From the NCBI GenBank assembly GCA_041658705.1, contig JBAZZT010000005.1, positions 36,462 through 100,461 of the forward strand: a stretch of DNA of 64,000 bases, written 5' to 3'. The notes beneath the pieces were generated by a model. That model saw nothing but the letters and a program-made list of their open reading frames with translations, ran no database searches and had not been told where the DNA came from. Positions 23,887 through 31,595 of this stretch are shown here, piece by piece. Origin of the DNA: CAIKNB01 sp041658705 (GTDB taxonomy: Bacteria; Patescibacteriota; Patescibacteriia; 2-12-FULL-60-25). Numbering within the stretch: the stretch's first letter is position 1; each line of letters opens with the position of its first letter. Position numbers and translations under genes: made by a program.

Positions 23887-25358
23887 ATATTTGGTTGAGT
23901 GGTGGTCACGCTGCCTGCGACTTGGCCTTCCGGAAGAACCCCGCTGTCTTGCGGTATGAGATGTTGAATCCCGACGGCCTCACCTTTGGTATACGCGGCG
24001 AGCAGAGCGTCAGGGACAGTGACTACATTTTTCCATTTCCAGCCCAAAGATTCAAATACGTCGGCGCTGGGGATGGGGCGCAGCAGGCTGTTCTCGATGA
24101 CGTAGACGGCGGAATCTTGAGGCGTGCGCACAAGTTCCGCGTCATGCAAGCGATAGGCATCTCCTTCGGTATATGTCGCTAGTTTTGTGGCTGTGGTTTG
24201 TTTGATGGGGCGTCCGCGGAAATACAATTTGACCAAGACCTTGTCCGGCACTAAATGCTTCTCATTGCCTTCCACATACCAATACGTCTTGTCCGCGCTG
24301 CTCTGCATGATCACGCCTTGGGGGAATTCGGTTTTGGGTCCGATAGGCGCGGCGATCGGATAATCCTCAAGATCCGCGGTCGTCGCCGGCGTGACTTCAT
24401 CTAGGTTGAAGCTGAATTTGCGGAACGTCGTCATGTCGGTGATATAGCGGCGCCCCATCTCAGTCAAAAGCCAAATACGGCCTCTTTCATCCTGCAGCAG
24501 CGCATATTTTGGGAACTTGATGGGTTGGCCGTCGGGGTATGCCGTGAGTTCGGTGTCAGAAATCACGACCACTTTATCGGGGTCGGCGACTGAATCCAAG
24601 ACCGCTCGCGATTCGAAGGGACGTTTTTGACCCAACCTGATCAAATAAGTCTCGCCGGAGGTCTTGCCGCGCACCAGCGTACCGTCGGGGAATTTGAGCG
24701 CGAACCAGCGCTGCCAAATGCGCCACAAGTTCAGGTTGCCGTGGATATGCGGAGTATAGGTATAAAGCATGGCCGTGGCGTTGTTGATCGGAGTCACGAT
24801 TTGACCGTCGATCTCCACGGGTTTGCCCGGAGCTTTGCCGGAGCGCGTCACTCCACTGGACAAAATCTGCATCAAATATTTTTCGCGATGCTGTTTGGCG
24901 GCGTACTCCAACTGGTTGGCGAAACCTTTGTAGTCTTGGATCGACGGGTCATCTTTACTGCAAGAATCACACACACCAAAACCCGTAGCCCAGTCGTATT
25001 GGCGCTGCGATGGCTCGGGATCCTCTACCAGCGACTGTTCTTTTTGCAACAGCGCCAACAGATATTTAGGATTCATCTTGTAGGAATTCGCGACGCGCCA
25101 GATGATTTCGGCCGCGGTCTTGGGTACGCCGTCGATATCATTCGTGCGGTAATCGGCCAGACTGCCTTTGGCGTGCAAGAAAACAACTAGGCGAGCATAG
25201 CTCATACCGTTGACGTCAAAAATATCGGCATCCTCGAGGATCTGATTGGGATCGAACCCCGCGTCCCAATCCGTGACTTGGGCTCGAACCTGATACACCG
25301 AAAAAGGCTGGAGAATGAGCATTGCCAGCATCAAAACAAATAAGCCGCGTCGCGTCAT
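23883..25358 (-). CDS. Secreted protein with a lysozyme-like N-terminal domain
   Basis: 491 residues. A signal peptide (residues 1-26, ending VRAQ) precedes a region (50-220) with NPKYLLALLQKEQSLVED, which resembles the catalytic-Glu helix of lytic transglycosylases or glucosaminidases (Glu107), then GFGVCDSC and a Trp-rich NLNLWRIWQRWF block. Residues 225-480 hold repeated beta units (DGTLVRGKTSGETYLIR, GVIMQSSADKTYWYVEGNEKHLV) like cell-wall or surface-binding modules. Probably an extracellular peptidoglycan-active or surface protein. It is first in the operon with the LigB-like gene and priA. Confidence 0.78.
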   Translation of the reverse strand: MTRRGLFVLMLAMLILQPFSVYQVRAQVTDWDAGFDPNQILEDADIFDVNGMSYARLVVFLHAKGSLADYRTNDIDGVPKTAAEIIWRVANSYKMNPKYLLALLQKEQSLVEDPEPSQRQYDWATGFGVCDSCSKDDPSIQDYKGFANQLEYAAKQHREKYLMQILSSGVTRSGKAPGKPVEIDGQIVTPINNATAMLYTYTPHIHGNLNLWRIWQRWFALKFPDGTLVRGKTSGETYLIRLGQKRPFESRAVLDSVADPDKVVVISDTELTAYPDGQPIKFPKYALLQDERGRIWLLTEMGRRYITDMTTFRKFSFNLDEVTPATTADLEDYPIAAPIGPKTEFPQGVIMQSSADKTYWYVEGNEKHLVPDKVLVKLYFRGRPIKQTTATKLATYTEGDAYRLHDAELVRTPQDSAVYVIENSLLRPIPSADVFESLGWKWKNVVTVPDALLAAYTKGEAVGIQHLIPQDSGVLPEGQVAGSVTTTQPNI

Positions 25359-25463
25359 GCTGAAAACATAGCATGGGATAACCGAAAGCTCAAAAAATGC
25401 AAAAAACCTATGTAATCAATGTTTTATAAAGCTAGTCTTATTCATCGCTGCTGAAAACTGCGG

Positions 25464-25493
25464 TCGCACAATGTGTCTTTGTGCGACACCTAC
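25464..25493. repeat. 30-bp direct repeat, copy A
   Basis: Contains the stem TCGCACAA ... TTGTGCGA (7-base loop) followed by CACCTAC. Identical over 30 bp to copy B at 27117-27146. Copy A is further enclosed by GCTGCTG ... CAGCAGC and lies next to the tRNA remnant. Confidence 0.9.
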
Positions 25494-25505
25494 AGCAGCC
25501 CATCT

Positions 25506-25553
25506 ACCTACAGCTTAGACGGCTGTCGCTCTAACCAGATGAGCTAAGGGCGC
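25506..25553 (-). pseudogene. Truncated tRNA-Arg(TCT)-like gene
   Basis: On the minus strand: acceptor half GCGCCCT, TA, D-arm GCTC...GAGC, then a perfect anticodon stem ACAGC/GCTGT with loop CGTCTAA. This matches the 5' two-thirds of bacterial tRNA-Arg(TCT) except that the invariant U33 is G. The T-arm and 3' acceptor strand are missing; the sequence runs instead into the 30-bp repeat. It is probably a non-functional remnant, possibly left by an integration event. Confidence 0.7.
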
Positions 25554-25560
25554 GCAATTC

Positions 25561-25605
25561 AATTAAAAATGAACAATTAATAATGAATAATTACCGACAA
25601 ATGCA
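25561..25605. repeat. AT-rich word repeat
   Basis: AATTAAAAATGAACAATTAATAATGAATAATTACC: reiterated AATTAATAATGAA words, the single-arm form of the intergenic word repeats. The rest of the gap 25611-25697 is AT-rich with no feature I can name. Confidence 0.5.
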
Positions 25606-25697
25606 CGATTGGGGGAGTTTATCCTTGTTCTATAGGTTTTTCAAATCTTGGTCGCTTAGCCTGTGCTATGCGATGTTCAATAACCTAAAATTTGCTG

Positions 25698-26102
25698 TTA
25701 CAGAATGGCGCTAGATATTTCATCGCCAGCAGCAACACATTCAATTTCTATGAGCGCTTCCAATGGTAGGGCTTTTACGGCAATGGCAATTCTTGCGGGA
25801 GGATTTTTGGTGAACTTGGTGGCATATACCTCATTAACTTTTGCGTAATTCGCCATATCAACTAAATATATTCTTACTTTTGTTAAATTTTCAAGCGTCC
25901 AACCAAGCTCGCTCACTATACCTTCGACATTTTGAAGAGTTTGATTAGTTTGAGCATCGATACCCCCATCCACAAATTTGCCATTGCCATCAAGACCGAT
26001 CTGGCCAGATATTTCCAAGCGATATTTTGAAGATTCAAGAATTGCTTGTGAAAAAAGAGGTGTTGCTGCTGGCGCCTTTGTTGTGACAATTATTTTTTTC
26101 AT
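25698..26102 (-). CDS. RidA/YjgF family imine deaminase
   Basis: 134 residues, full family length. The active-site Arg104 (PPARIAIAV) and Glu119 (LIEIECVA) are at the positions of Arg105 and Glu120 in well-studied RidA, so hydrolysis of reactive 2-aminoacrylate-type imines is likely. Codon use is AT-rich, unlike the flanking operon. The ATG lies 23 bases after the attC-like site, as expected for the first reading frame of an integron cassette. Confidence 0.88.
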   Translation of the reverse strand: MKKIIVTTKAPAATPLFSQAILESSKYRLEISGQIGLDGNGKFVDGGIDAQTNQTLQNVEGIVSELGWTLENLTKVRIYLVDMANYAKVNEVYATKFTKNPPARIAIAVKALPLEALIEIECVAAGDEISSAIL

Positions 26103-26125
26103 AGTATTTTTGGGCTATTTATTTC

Positions 26126-26216
26126 AGCTAACGTTTGCGTGTATGCGATGTTTTCCGTAGCGAAACGAAGGAAAATGTGAGTGAAGCGGAGCGAAACCGC
26201 ATACACGCTGTTAGGT
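26126..26216 (-). mobile_element. Integron attC-like recombination site
   Basis: On the minus strand the site reads ACCTAAC (R'' type, RYYYAAC) ... GTTAGCT (close to R', GTTRRRY). The two halves are joined by a perfect 11-bp stem GCGTGTATGCG/CGCATACACGC (26198-26208 with 26137-26147) and a variable 50-base terminal structure containing TTTTCC/GGAAAA. It begins 16 bases after the stop of the inositol-phosphatase gene and ends 23 bases before RidA, the gene-attC-gene spacing of a cassette array. No integrase gene is in the window. Confidence 0.65.
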
Positions 26217-26232
26217 GTTGTTTCAAAATTTT

Positions 26233-26997
26233 TTACTTCAAATATTCAATCAGTTTATTATGCAGTCTCTTATTTGATGCAAGAGTTGTCGTACTTTTTT
26301 GGTTCCAGGATTTTCCCCTCATATTGGTCATTATACCCCCAGCTTCCTCCAGAATAATTTTGGCTGCTGGCATGGAATATGGATCACTAAAAATGTATAC
26401 TGCCGCATCTGCATTACCCGACGCAACATATGCTATCTCGAGAGCAACAGATCCCCAGCTTTTCATTGATGTACGAAGAAGTAATAATTTTTCATATATT
26501 CTCACTCCTTCATCAAGATTATCGTCCTCTCTATTTCCTGGGACTGAAAAAAACAATGCCTCGGAAAGATTATCTGTTTCAGAAACATGTATTGGTTTTT
26601 CGTTACAAAAGGCACCTTTGTTTTTTTGCGCACAAAAAAGTTTATCCGTCAGTGGATCGTATATTATTCCCACAACAGGCTTATTGTCATGTAATAACGC
26701 GATAGTTATTGTGTAATGAGGTAAATGGCGTATAAAATTATCCGTAGAATCTATTGGATCGACAACCCATTGATACTTTGAACGACTATTAACTTTTTTT
26801 GATTCCTCACCATTGAATCCATACTTGGGAAAATATTTCTGGAGATTGTTTTTTATCATTTTTTCAACTTGTATGTCTATATCGGTTACCCAATCATTTT
26901 TTCCTTTGCTTGTCTTCGTGGAAATCTGAGTGTTTTTATCAATTAAAAAAGCGCCTGCCTTTTTAGCTGTTTCAATTGCAATACCAAGATGATTCAT
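26233..26997 (-). CDS. Inositol monophosphatase family protein
   Basis: 254 residues. The lithium-sensitive phosphatase fold is clear: DWVTDIDIQVE, GEES (Glu64-Glu65), WVVDPIDSTDNF (metal ligands Asp80 and Asp83) and the late SDPYSMPAAKIILEEAGG motif with the third metal Asp. Substrates of such proteins include inositol phosphates, PAP or sugar phosphates; none can be chosen here. AT-rich like RidA. Upstream by about 40 bases on the minus strand lies a GTTAGGT, matching a cassette R' box. Confidence 0.88.
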   Translation of the reverse strand: MNHLGIAIETAKKAGAFLIDKNTQISTKTSKGKNDWVTDIDIQVEKMIKNNLQKYFPKYGFNGEESKKVNSRSKYQWVVDPIDSTDNFIRHLPHYTITIALLHDNKPVVGIIYDPLTDKLFCAQKNKGAFCNEKPIHVSETDNLSEALFFSVPGNREDDNLDEGVRIYEKLLLLRTSMKSWGSVALEIAYVASGNADAAVYIFSDPYSMPAAKIILEEAGGIMTNMRGKSWNQKSTTTLASNKRLHNKLIEYLK

Positions 26998-27116
26998 ATT
27001 TGTTTAATTAAAAATTTTGAAATTGTACCTAACTAGTTTATATATGAAAACACTTCGTATAATCCAAGCTAATATGCATCTTATATGAAACATATTGCGG
27101 AGTAAAGTTGTGGTCG

Positions 27117-27146
27117 TCGCACAATGTGTCTTTGTGCGACACCTAC
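27117..27146. repeat. 30-bp direct repeat, copy B
   Basis: Identical to copy A at 25464-25493, same orientation, 1653 bp apart. The two copies bracket the AT-rich RidA/inositol-phosphatase module. Confidence 0.9.
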
Positions 27147-27194
27147 GGTAGCCCGCGACGGCGAGCAACTGCGCAATACGAGACCTCGGGGAGG

Positions 27195-27641
27195 TCATTT
27201 CGCACTCGGCAGTAGAAGGAGATTCGTGCACGACAACCCAGAACGCGACGTGCAATCAGATTGAAGCGCGTCTGCTGTTTTGGCAAAGGCAGTTTCTGTG
27301 ATTTGGGAGCGGCGTAGTGCCATTCGGGCGTCCGACAGAGCTCGAATGTCCATCACGATGTCTTCGAGCGAAGCTTCATCAAGATGCTTCGGAAGGAGAT
27401 TCTGCGAATCCGCATTCCTCAGGCGGCATTTGAATAACTCGTCATCCGGGGGTCCGGGTTTTTCTACGCACGCTCTGGGCTGGGATAGCTGTCCCCCAGA
27501 AGCAGAAGACGTTTTGCGTGCGCATCCCGCCCCGGCGAATAGGACAAGTCCCGCCATCGCGACGAAGGCAACGCCAGCATGCAATCCCCGGTCAATGAAG
27601 TAATCCGCCCCTATCATGTCTCTTATCGTACGCCCCGTCAT
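27195..27641 (-). CDS. Possible small lipoprotein
   Basis: 148 residues, not recognised. A hydrophobic segment (about residues 21-38) ends in FAGAGC, a fair lipobox with Cys at about 40, though the region before it is long for a signal peptide; a later start would shorten it. The mature part has several Cys (CVEKPG, FKCRL, SDCTSRSGLSC). No good ribosome binding site was found, unlike the other orphan genes in the window. Coding status is uncertain. Confidence 0.45.
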   Translation of the reverse strand: MTGRTIRDMIGADYFIDRGLHAGVAFVAMAGLVLFAGAGCARKTSSASGGQLSQPRACVEKPGPPDDELFKCRLRNADSQNLLPKHLDEASLEDIVMDIRALSDARMALRRSQITETAFAKTADALQSDCTSRSGLSCTNLLLLPSAK

Positions 27642-27675
27642 TTCGGTCGGTCAAGGGATGGCTCGTTCTAATAGA

Positions 27676-27970
27676 GAAAGAAAACCGGGCGCCCGCATGG
27701 GTCGCCCGGATGAGATAGGGAGAGGCTTTCTGAGGAACGATTGAATCCTGGTCCGCGACAATGCCGTGAACGACGCCGGAGTGGACGGATCAACTGCGCG
27801 GCCCCAGTGCGATCTCGCGCTGACCTGATCCCGCACACTTTGGGTGTGTAGGGCCCTGGGGCTAAGTCACCGTCATACCGGCTTCCCTCTAGGGGATGGC
27901 GGATGTCGTCCCGCTTTCAGCCTCTCCGCGTCATTCGCATTGGGAATGCCAACGCCGCGGAAAAGCCGAC
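27676..27970 (-). ncRNA. Structured non-coding RNA of unidentified family
   Basis: A minus-strand promoter (TGGACA at 28006-28001, 18-base spacer, CATAAT at 27982-27977) and a strong terminator (stem CCGGGCG-CCC-GCAT-GGG-CGCCCGG at 27685-27709 followed by TTTTCTTTCT) enclose about 290 bases with no convincing reading frame. A 9-bp closing stem GGAGAGGCT (27927-27919) pairs with AGCCTCTCC (27727-27719); inner hairpins include CACAC/GTGTG and GATCA/TGATC. I could not match it to tmRNA, RNase P, SRP or a known riboswitch; a 6S-like regulator is possible. Confidence 0.6.
27685..27709 (-). terminator. Terminator of the non-coding RNA
   Basis: Ten base pairs with one bulged base and a 4-base loop, followed on the minus strand by TTTTCTTTCT. 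Confidence 0.85.
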
Positions 27971-28010
27971 AACAAAATTATGCCCACAAGGGGCCAATTC
28001 TGTCCAGTAG

Positions 28011-28039
28011 GTGATATTCGATATTCGAATTTATATGCT
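28011..28039 (+). promoter_or_regulatory. Promoter of the GT-C gene, divergent from the ncRNA
   Basis: GTGATA (28011-28016), 17 bases, TATGCT (28034-28039), 11 bases before the ATG at 28051, so the leader would be only about 5 bases. Its -35 lies 4 bases from the -35 of the divergent ncRNA promoter. Confidence 0.5.
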
Positions 28040-28050
28040 AAACTTTGCCC

Positions 28051-29613
28051 ATGTTCAGCGCTGAAATACATAAAATTGCGCTAATGGCGGTTTTTTTGGC
28101 TTTAGGTGCGGCTTTTTTCGTGCTTCCGGTCAAAGGTTTGGACGTATTCTTGAGTCCGGATGAGACGGCTGTGGCGACTACGGCGCAAGTCTTTGCTTCG
28201 ACTGGAAGTTTCAGGCTGACCGATTCGCTGCTCGAAAAATTCCCCTGGCTTCACCCGCGGAGCTTTGTGACCAGCGGCACGGCTTTGGTGCCGGTGGGAT
28301 TTTTAGGCATGCCGCTGATCGCGGCCATCATCTTCAAACTCTTCGGTTCCTGGGGCATGCTTTTGTTCACTCCGTTGCTCGCGCTGTCCGTGATTTTTCC
28401 GCTATGGAGACTCTCGCGTGGTTTGGGACGACGCGGACAAACTGCGACGGTGGCGGTCTGGCTGACTTTTCCGACCGTCATCCTTTACGCTAATCGCGGT
28501 CTATTCCCTAATCTGCCTTGCATCGCGCTGACCGTTTGGGCGGCGTATTTGCTGACGGAAAAACGCTCGCGTCATTCGATTGCAATCGCCGGTTTGCTGG
28601 CTGGTTTAGCTTTAGCGATTCGTCCCACGGAAGCGGTATGGATTTTGCCCTGGCTTGCCGCTGCGTGGTTCTTGAATTCCAAATTCCAAATTCCAAATTC
28701 CAAATTCAAGATACTGTTTTTATTTATCTTTCCGCTTCTGGCCGTCTGCGCCGCGGCCGCATTTTTCGCCTGGCAGACTTACGGTTCGCCGTTGGCCGTC
28801 GGATATTTTTTGCGCGACCCGATCGTGGATGCCGGCACGATTGCTCCAGTCGCTGCGACCGTTTCGATTGGTTTGCCGTTTGGTTTTCATCCGCGTCTCA
28901 TGCTGCACAACGCGTGGACATACCTCGTGGGTTTCTGGTGGCCGTGGGTCGCGCTGGCTTGCGCCGCCATTTTCATGAACTTGAAGCGCAAGACGCATCA
29001 AGTCTTCATTTATTTGGGTGCCTGGACGCTGGCAGCGCTGTGGCTGATGTATGGCCAAGCCAGTTATCAGGATCACGTCGGCGTCAATATCGCGGCGTCG
29101 GGCAATTCTTTTTTACGCTACATGCTGCCGCTTGTGCCGTTCTTCGCCTTGGCCGTAGGCTGGGCGGCGCACGAATCGGGTAAACTCAAAAAAAGAACTC
29201 TCGGAAACGCGCTCGCCGCTTTTGGCATCATTTTCTTGATTGGATTTGGCTGGTGGACTGCTTTTGTGCGGGATGATGAAGGTATTTTGGCCGTTGCCCC
29301 GGAACTCTCACGCTATGCCACGGTGCGGCAAGATGCGGCGCCCTTATTCGAGCCCGGCACGATCGTGCTTTCGGAACGCAGCGATAAGATGTTTTTTCCG
29401 ACCTTTCGCGCCGTCAGTCCAATGCCGCCGAAGGAAAAAATTCATGCCCTTAAGCTCGGTACAGAGCGCAGCGTCTTGTATTTCGGAACAAAGCTCGACG
29501 CCACGGGCTTGGAGGAATGGCGCAACAGCGGTTTTGATCCAGCACTCATGTTAGAATCACAAAATCAAGGCCTGTATCTGATTTTGGAGCGATTCACTAA
29601 GCCGACTCCATGA
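28051..29613 (+). CDS. GT-C type membrane glycosyltransferase (ArnT/PMT-like)
   Basis: 520 residues with about 11 hydrophobic segments. The first external loop has FLSPDETAVATTAQVFAS, with the acidic Asp-Glu pair typical of lipid-phosphate-sugar-dependent GT-C enzymes. It probably moves a sugar from a polyprenyl-phosphate donor to an acceptor outside the membrane. A tandem repeat of AATTCCAA words (28673-28710) is translated in frame as NSKFQIPNSKFK between two membrane helices. The ATG at 28051 is used; a TTG two codons earlier is in frame. The stop overlaps the next start by 4 bases. Confidence 0.82.
   Translation: MFSAEIHKIALMAVFLALGAAFFVLPVKGLDVFLSPDETAVATTAQVFASTGSFRLTDSLLEKFPWLHPRSFVTSGTALVPVGFLGMPLIAAIIFKLFGSWGMLLFTPLLALSVIFPLWRLSRGLGRRGQTATVAVWLTFPTVILYANRGLFPNLPCIALTVWAAYLLTEKRSRHSIAIAGLLAGLALAIRPTEAVWILPWLAAAWFLNSKFQIPNSKFKILFLFIFPLLAVCAAAAFFAWQTYGSPLAVGYFLRDPIVDAGTIAPVAATVSIGLPFGFHPRLMLHNAWTYLVGFWWPWVALACAAIFMNLKRKTHQVFIYLGAWTLAALWLMYGQASYQDHVGVNIAASGNSFLRYMLPLVPFFALAVGWAAHESGKLKKRTLGNALAAFGIIFLIGFGWWTAFVRDDEGILAVAPELSRYATVRQDAAPLFEPGTIVLSERSDKMFFPTFRAVSPMPPKEKIHALKLGTERSVLYFGTKLDATGLEEWRNSGFDPALMLESQNQGLYLILERFTKPTP
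28673..28710. repeat. AATTCCAA word repeat inside a coding sequence
   Basis: Four to five tandem AATTCCAA-type units, the same word that forms intergenic palindromes at 4638-4711 and 59176-59254, here as one arm inside the GT-C gene. Confidence 0.85.
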
Positions 29614-31067
29614 AAATCCCTAAAGCACTGGCTTACGTCGTTTTTGTCATTCCCTGGCTTCTCGCCCTGGGCGCGCTTTTTTGGATCGCCTATCTGCGTT
29701 TTCCACCTTCAGGCATCTTTACGGCGCAAAGCGACATGAGCGGCGCGAACGCTTGGATAAATCCGTTCTTGCCAGCCGAACGCGTGACCACGCCGGGACG
29801 ACAGGCTGACGGTTGGACGGGTCAGCGCATATTGGATGACCCGACTTACTTTACGGCGCTCGTGCCTGGTCCGTACGACGAGGTCGAAGTCGAGGTCGAA
29901 TATCGGCCGATGCGGCAACCCTTGTTGGAATTCGGCCTGATGCGCGACGATGCCGGCACGGAAATCGAGCTTCGACCCATGTATTTTGACGAGCTCGACA
30001 GCGCCAAGTGGCGCAAGGTCGAGTCGCAAGGCGTTACGGGATACGTGAAGACTGGAGTCGAGACGGCGCGGCTTTCGGATTCTGACCCGCGCAATCTCGC
30101 CGTGTGGGACGCAACCGGCGTCATGCCGTCGTTGCGCGATCCGAACGGTCAGCCGCGTGAATCGAACATCTCACTGCGTGGCGCGCATGATTTTTATTTC
30201 ATCCCGACCGATGATCTCGACGTGACTTTTTCGTTGCAAGCGGTCAATCGCGACAAAGGCCGCGACATGGTTTCGTTCCGTGTTTTTTGCGGCAACGACG
30301 AAGTCAGCCAAGAAGCCTTCGACGTTTCGGGCTCGCGCGAGATCGGCATGGGGAAGAATATCGAGCATCGCATCCGCATCCCGAATGCCAGCGCTTGCGT
30401 CTATCACATCGCTTTCTCGGCCAAAGATGACGTCTTCATCCGCGGCATCAAGACTCCGAGCACGCATTGGGTGGTCGGACCGCGTCTGAACTTCGGCGAC
30501 GTGGTGGGTTATGCGACTTCGAGTTACGCCGGTTTAGCCTGGACCAATTCGCGTCATGCGGTGGCCCAGACTTTCCACAAAGAAGGTCTGCAGACTTTGT
30601 CCATGGGCTTCGCCATCAGTAAATTAACTAAGACGCATCAGACGATTCCGCTCGATCGAAGCGAGCTGGATACGACGGCGGTGGTGCCGTTCGTCGCGCC
30701 GCGCGGCGACGTGCGCATCGTGGGCGATGGATTTTTCGCTTTACGGCCGGATGCGTTTTTCGAACCCAAGCCGCGGCGTTTGACCGATTCAACGTTGCTC
30801 GACATCGAAGGGACGCAAGCCGTGATCACGGACTACGAACGCGCAGTGGCGCTGGACGGAGGCTGGAAAAAATCGCGTTTCATCTACAAACTCAATCCCG
30901 CTTTGGATCATCTGCGCTTCGTGCTTTCCGCGCCGGGAGTAAAATCACGCACCGGAGCCGTAGACGTGCGCCAGGTCACTTTGATTTATAGCCGCCCGCC
31001 GCTCTTGCAAAGCGATTGGCTGCGCATCTTGAGACAAGAGCTGGCTAACGCCTGGCATAGATTGTGA
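29610..31067 (+). CDS. Membrane-anchored extracytoplasmic protein of unknown function
   Basis: 485 residues. One N-terminal hydrophobic segment (about residues 9-27) is followed by a large beta-rich domain outside the membrane. Repeated themes such as PTDDLDVTFSLQ, FRVFCGNDEV and LDHLRFVLSAPGV suggest two or more jelly-roll or carbohydrate-binding-like modules, but no family is recognised. It overlaps the GT-C gene by 4 bases (ATGA), so the two probably act together, for example on the same surface glycan. Confidence 0.75.
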   Translation: MKIPKALAYVVFVIPWLLALGALFWIAYLRFPPSGIFTAQSDMSGANAWINPFLPAERVTTPGRQADGWTGQRILDDPTYFTALVPGPYDEVEVEVEYRPMRQPLLEFGLMRDDAGTEIELRPMYFDELDSAKWRKVESQGVTGYVKTGVETARLSDSDPRNLAVWDATGVMPSLRDPNGQPRESNISLRGAHDFYFIPTDDLDVTFSLQAVNRDKGRDMVSFRVFCGNDEVSQEAFDVSGSREIGMGKNIEHRIRIPNASACVYHIAFSAKDDVFIRGIKTPSTHWVVGPRLNFGDVVGYATSSYAGLAWTNSRHAVAQTFHKEGLQTLSMGFAISKLTKTHQTIPLDRSELDTTAVVPFVAPRGDVRIVGDGFFALRPDAFFEPKPRRLTDSTLLDIEGTQAVITDYERAVALDGGWKKSRFIYKLNPALDHLRFVLSAPGVKSRTGAVDVRQVTLIYSRPPLLQSDWLRILRQELANAWHRL

Positions 31068-31071
31068 TATG

Positions 31072-31198
31072 CCATGTAAGACAAAAATTATGCACGCAGG
31101 CTGTTTGACCGTTTGTCTTCCTTCCGGCATTGAAGGATTAAGCCTTAATTCATCAATCAAAGGTTAGATAGCTGAAAAATAATTTTTGTCTTACATGG
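31072..31198. mobile_element. MITE-like element with 20-bp terminal inverted repeats
   Basis: 127 bp. The left end (31072-31091) begins CCATGTAAGACAAAAATT, and its exact reverse complement is at 31179-31198. Both sides are flanked by TATG, a possible 4-bp target duplication. There is no reading frame inside. The right TATG supplies the ATG of the next gene. No transposase with matching ends is seen in the window. Confidence 0.75.
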
Positions 31199-31199
31199 T

Positions 31200-31565
31200 A
31201 TGGAAATCAAATCCTTCTTGAAACTTCTTTTGTACCACGGCGTCCTGGCCGCCGGATTTTTTTTCCTGTCCGCCGTGGCGTTGGAGAAACTGCTGCCTGG
31301 ATTCGTGGCGCCATTCGTGAATTTATCCGAGCTAGGTCTGGGCTTATTCGTCCTCTCCGCGTTGTCGCTTTGGCTTTCTCCCGGACAGGATCGCGGTCGC
31401 TGGAGCGAAATCTCGTCATGGATTGTTTTTCTGATCGCCCTCGGAGCAAGCGCAATCTTCGGTTATGCCCGTCTGAACCAATCGCCGTGGCAACTCGGCC
31501 TGCTGTTCGCCGTTTTGTCGTTGGCTGCGGCCTTCATTTACTCAAAAGCGAGCAAAGGTCCCTAA
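31200..31565 (+). CDS. Small four-helix membrane protein
   Basis: 121 residues with four hydrophobic segments (about 10-28, 41-58, 73-88, 97-115) and short loops; no known family. The ATG lies in the TATG at the right end of the MITE-like element. Before insertion the gene would have started 2 bases after the stop of the 485-residue protein, so it belonged to the same operon. Confidence 0.65.
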   Translation: MEIKSFLKLLLYHGVLAAGFFFLSAVALEKLLPGFVAPFVNLSELGLGLFVLSALSLWLSPGQDRGRWSEISSWIVFLIALGASAIFGYARLNQSPWQLGLLFAVLSLAAAFIYSKASKGP

Positions 31566-31594
31566 CTACTAAATATTAACTACTAGCTACTGCT
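31562..31594. repeat. Half copy of the TAACTACTA word repeat
   Basis: TAACTACTAAATATTAACTACTAGCTACTG, the right arm of the family at 35824-35892 and 45276-45331. Confidence 0.6.
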
Positions 31595-31595
31595 T

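Noticed and set aside
25464..25493. 30-bp repeat as an attC site
   Set aside because: It has a stem but lacks the RYYYAAC/GTTRRRY boxes, unlike the site at 26126-26216.
25506..25553. Complete tRNA-Arg gene, possibly with an intron
   Set aside because: No T-arm or matching 3' acceptor strand could be found within the following 120 bases; recorded as a remnant instead.
27651..27836. 61-codon minus-strand frame inside the ncRNA region
   Set aside because: No ribosome binding site, no family, and it overlaps the terminator hairpin; the RNA interpretation explains the region better.
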